The notes below the pieces were generated by a model, which saw only the letters and a program-made list of their open reading frames with translations, was not told the origin of the DNA and searched no databases. A DNA stretch of 8,290 nt from Clostridia bacterium (GTDB taxonomy: Bacteria > Bacillota > Clostridia > Oscillospirales > Acutalibacteraceae): contig CAAGGN010000070.1 in NCBI GenBank assembly GCA_900769375.1, positions 1 through 8,290 on the forward strand. The letters run 5' to 3'. Made by a program: the position numbers and the translations under genes. Positions 6,635 to 8,290 of the stretch are shown here, one piece after another; position 1 is the first letter of the stretch; every line of letters starts with the position of its first letter.

Positions 6635-8290
6635 AAATAACTCTTGCCAAAACCGCAGGTTTTTGCTTCGGTGTAAACCGAGCGGTGCAGATGGTTTATG
6701 ATTTGGTGGAAGAGGGACAAAAGGTTTGTTCCTTAGGACCCATTATCCATAATAGCCAGATGGTAGAAGAATTGGCTTCTAAGGGAGTTAAGATAGTTAA
6801 TTCGCCCGAGGAAGCAGATAAGGATGGTATTCTCGTAATCCGTTCTCACGGAGTCGATTTAGATACCTATTTAAGAGCTGAACAATCAGGAGTAAAGGTA
6901 GCCGATGCTACGTGCCCCTTCGTCGCAAAAATTCATAAGATTGTTGCAGAGGAAAGTGAAAAAGGTAATCTCATTTTCATAGCGGGAGACAAAAATCATC
7001 AGGAAGTTATGGGAATTGTGGGTCATAGCAAGGGTGAAACCGTTGTCTTTTCTTCTGAAGAAGAATTGGAAAAAATAACGAAAGAACACCCCGAAATCCT
7101 CAAAAAACAGGTTTCTGCCGTTGCTCAAACTACTTTTAACGCAAAAAAGTGGGAAAAAGTTCAAAAAAAATTAAAAAAACTCTATACAAATCCAAAAATT
7201 TTTGATACAATATGTAATGCTACTTCAATGCGACAAAGCGAAGCGAGAACACTTGCCGAAAGTAACGATGTAATGATTGTTATCGGCGGCAGACACAGTT
7301 CTAACACCTCAAAACTTTTTGATGTGTGCGCCTCTCTTTGCGAAAAAACATATCTTATAGAAACTGCGAAGGAACTTGATTTTTCTTGGTTTTCTGATTG
7401 TGAAAAAATTGGAGTGGTTGCAGGCGCATCTACACCTGCAGGTATAATTAAGGAGGTTATTAAAACCATGTCGGAAAATTTACAACCGGTTGAAGAACAG
7501 GTGGAGGTAAAAGAACCTGTTCAGAAGAGCTTCGAGGAAATGACAGATGAAGAAGCTTTTGAAGCATCGCTCAGCAATTTAACAGGCGATCAGAAGGTAA
7601 GCGGTACTGTTCTTGCAGTTAGCGCTACCGAAATACAAGTAGATATTGGAAGAGGTCTTGCAGGTTATGTTTCTGCAGATGAATATTCTCTTGATCCCAA
7701 TGTTGATCTTGTAAAGGAAGTTAAGGTCGGAGATACTCTTGATCTTATTATTATGAAGATAAACGATCAGGAAGGAACCGCAATGCTTTCAAAGCGCCGT
7801 TATGATGCTATCGCCGGTTGGGATAAGATAGTAGCCGCTAAGGATTCTAATGAAGTATTAACAGGCGTAGTTAAGGATGTAGTTAAGGGCGGAGTTGTTG
7901 TTTATTCAAACAATATTCGTGTATTTATCCCCGCTTCTCAGGCAACCGCTTCCAGAAATGAAGCCCTTGAGGACCTTAAGGGTAAGGAAGTTTCTTTCCG
8001 CATTATGGAGATCGGCAGAGGTCGTAAGGCAGTAGGATCTGTTCGTAGCGTTCTTCGTGAGGAGCGCAAGGCAGCGGAAGCTAAGATTTGGGAATCTATC
8101 GCTGTTGGTGACCGTTTCACCGGCGTTGTTAAATCCCTTACTACCTATGGCGCGTTCGTTGATATCGGCGGCGTTGACGGTATGGTACATATTTCTGAGC
8201 TTTCATGGCAGAGAATTAAGAACCCCGCCGAAGTACTTGCTGTTGGCGATACCGTTGAGGTTTACGTTAAGGACCTTGACGCCGATAAGA
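6631..8290 (+). CDS. ispH: IspH (HMBPP reductase) fused to ribosomal protein S1-type domains (3'-partial)
   Basis: The frame is open from GTG 6631 to the window edge (553 full codons). Residues 1-279 are IspH, the [4Fe-4S] enzyme reducing HMBPP to IPP and DMAPP in the last MEP-pathway step. Cluster ligands are C12 (GFCFG), C95 (ATCPF) and C195 (TICNAT). Substrate-site residues include H40 (GPIIH), H73 (RSHG), H123/E125, T167 (AQTT), SSN at 223-225 and S267 (GASTPAG). Residues 280-319 are an acidic linker. S1 (OB-fold) domains follow at about 321-388, 406-474 and 493 onward; the third has the classic YGAFVDIGGVDGMVHISEL and is cut by the edge. The GTG overlaps the cmk TGA (GTGA), with AAAGG at 6615-6619 as a modest ribosome binding site. 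Fusions of this type are annotated in clostridia as bifunctional IspH/S1, so this is not a sequencing artefact. A strong Shine-Dalgarno sequence and ATG lie at the domain junction. Confidence 0.96.
   Translation, partial: MKITLAKTAGFCFGVNRAVQMVYDLVEEGQKVCSLGPIIHNSQMVEELASKGVKIVNSPEEADKDGILVIRSHGVDLDTYLRAEQSGVKVADATCPFVAKIHKIVAEESEKGNLIFIAGDKNHQEVMGIVGHSKGETVVFSSEEELEKITKEHPEILKKQVSAVAQTTFNAKKWEKVQKKLKKLYTNPKIFDTICNATSMRQSEARTLAESNDVMIVIGGRHSSNTSKLFDVCASLCEKTYLIETAKELDFSWFSDCEKIGVVAGASTPAGIIKEVIKTMSENLQPVEEQVEVKEPVQKSFEEMTDEEAFEASLSNLTGDQKVSGTVLAVSATEIQVDIGRGLAGYVSADEYSLDPNVDLVKEVKVGDTLDLIIMKINDQEGTAMLSKRRYDAIAGWDKIVAAKDSNEVLTGVVKDVVKGGVVVYSNNIRVFIPASQATASRNEALEDLKGKEVSFRIMEIGRGRKAVGSVRSVLREERKAAEAKIWESIAVGDRFTGVVKSLTTYGAFVDIGGVDGMVHISELSWQRIKNPAEVLAVGDTVEVYVKDLDADK
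7183..7211 (+). promoter_or_regulatory. Possible internal promoter within the ispH part (weak)
   Basis: TATACA at 7183-7188 (4 of 6 to the -35), a 17-nt spacer and TACAAT at 7206-7211 (5 of 6 to the -10) lie in the most A-rich patch of the fusion gene. A transcript from here would start roughly 250 nt before the in-frame ATG of the S1 part. Such matches arise by chance in A/T-rich coding DNA, so this is only a candidate. Confidence 0.25.
7450..7470 (+). promoter_or_regulatory. In-frame internal Shine-Dalgarno and ATG at the IspH/S1 junction
   Basis: AAGGAGGT at 7450-7457 is a full-strength match to the anti-Shine-Dalgarno end of 16S rRNA. It is followed, 11 nt after its last G, by ATG 7468-7470, which is codon 280 of the fusion and in the same frame. 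The ATG falls exactly where IspH homology ends (after GASTPAGIIKEVIKT) and the S1 linker begins (MSENLQPVEEQ). It could start a free S1 protein or be a relic of formerly separate genes. Confidence 0.6.

Noticed and set aside
7163..7179. A8 and A7 runs in ispH as a programmed frameshift or slippage site
   Set aside because: The zero frame continues through full IspH and S1 homology. The -1 frame meets a stop at 7203-7205, and no stimulatory structure is evident.
1..8290. Mobile element, CRISPR, tRNA/rRNA or defence-system signals
   Set aside because: No terminal inverted repeats, transposase or integrase motifs, spaced repeats, or structured-RNA landmarks were seen, and gene spacing is tight throughout.

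Overview
The window reads as a stretch of chromosome from an anaerobic, low-to-moderate GC Firmicute of class Clostridia. A Ruminococcaceae/Oscillospirales-like gut organism would fit, but that is inference. The pointers are AT-rich codon use, strong AAGGAGG-type ribosome binding sites, the gene order flavoprotein - cmk - ispH/S1, and the in-frame IspH-S1 fusion, which is known from clostridia. All convincing genes are on the + strand. I see no mobile element, CRISPR array, tRNA or rRNA, and no gene-free gap longer than about 90 bases.

Region 1 (1-2604) is uvrA, the damage-recognition ATPase of nucleotide excision repair. About 75-80 N-terminal residues lie off the left edge.

Region 2 (about 2617-4657) is a compact three-gene unit with its own extended -10 promoter and a clear intrinsic terminator. 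It encodes a DUF5685-type protein with cysteine pairs and two Asp-rich motifs, a J-domain protein with a helical-repeat middle and a very Cys-rich tail, and a small multi-pass membrane protein resembling ECF-transporter S components. The first two genes overlap by 4 nt and the third starts one base after the second stops. The function of this unit is unknown, and it is the most plausible place in the window for undescribed biology.

Region 3 (4659-8290, running off the right edge) starts at a promoter lying directly behind that terminator. It encodes an HI0933/BaiN-like flavoprotein, cytidylate kinase (cmk), and a fusion of IspH (last step of the MEP isoprenoid pathway) with ribosomal-protein-S1-type domains. 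Successive genes overlap by 4 nt (ATGA, GTGA), so they are probably one translationally coupled operon. The fusion carries an in-frame Shine-Dalgarno sequence and ATG exactly at the IspH/S1 junction. Free S1 might therefore be made alongside the fusion.

Overall these are mostly core genes with one uncharacterised accessory-looking operon. I found no clear-cut novel defence or mobile system.
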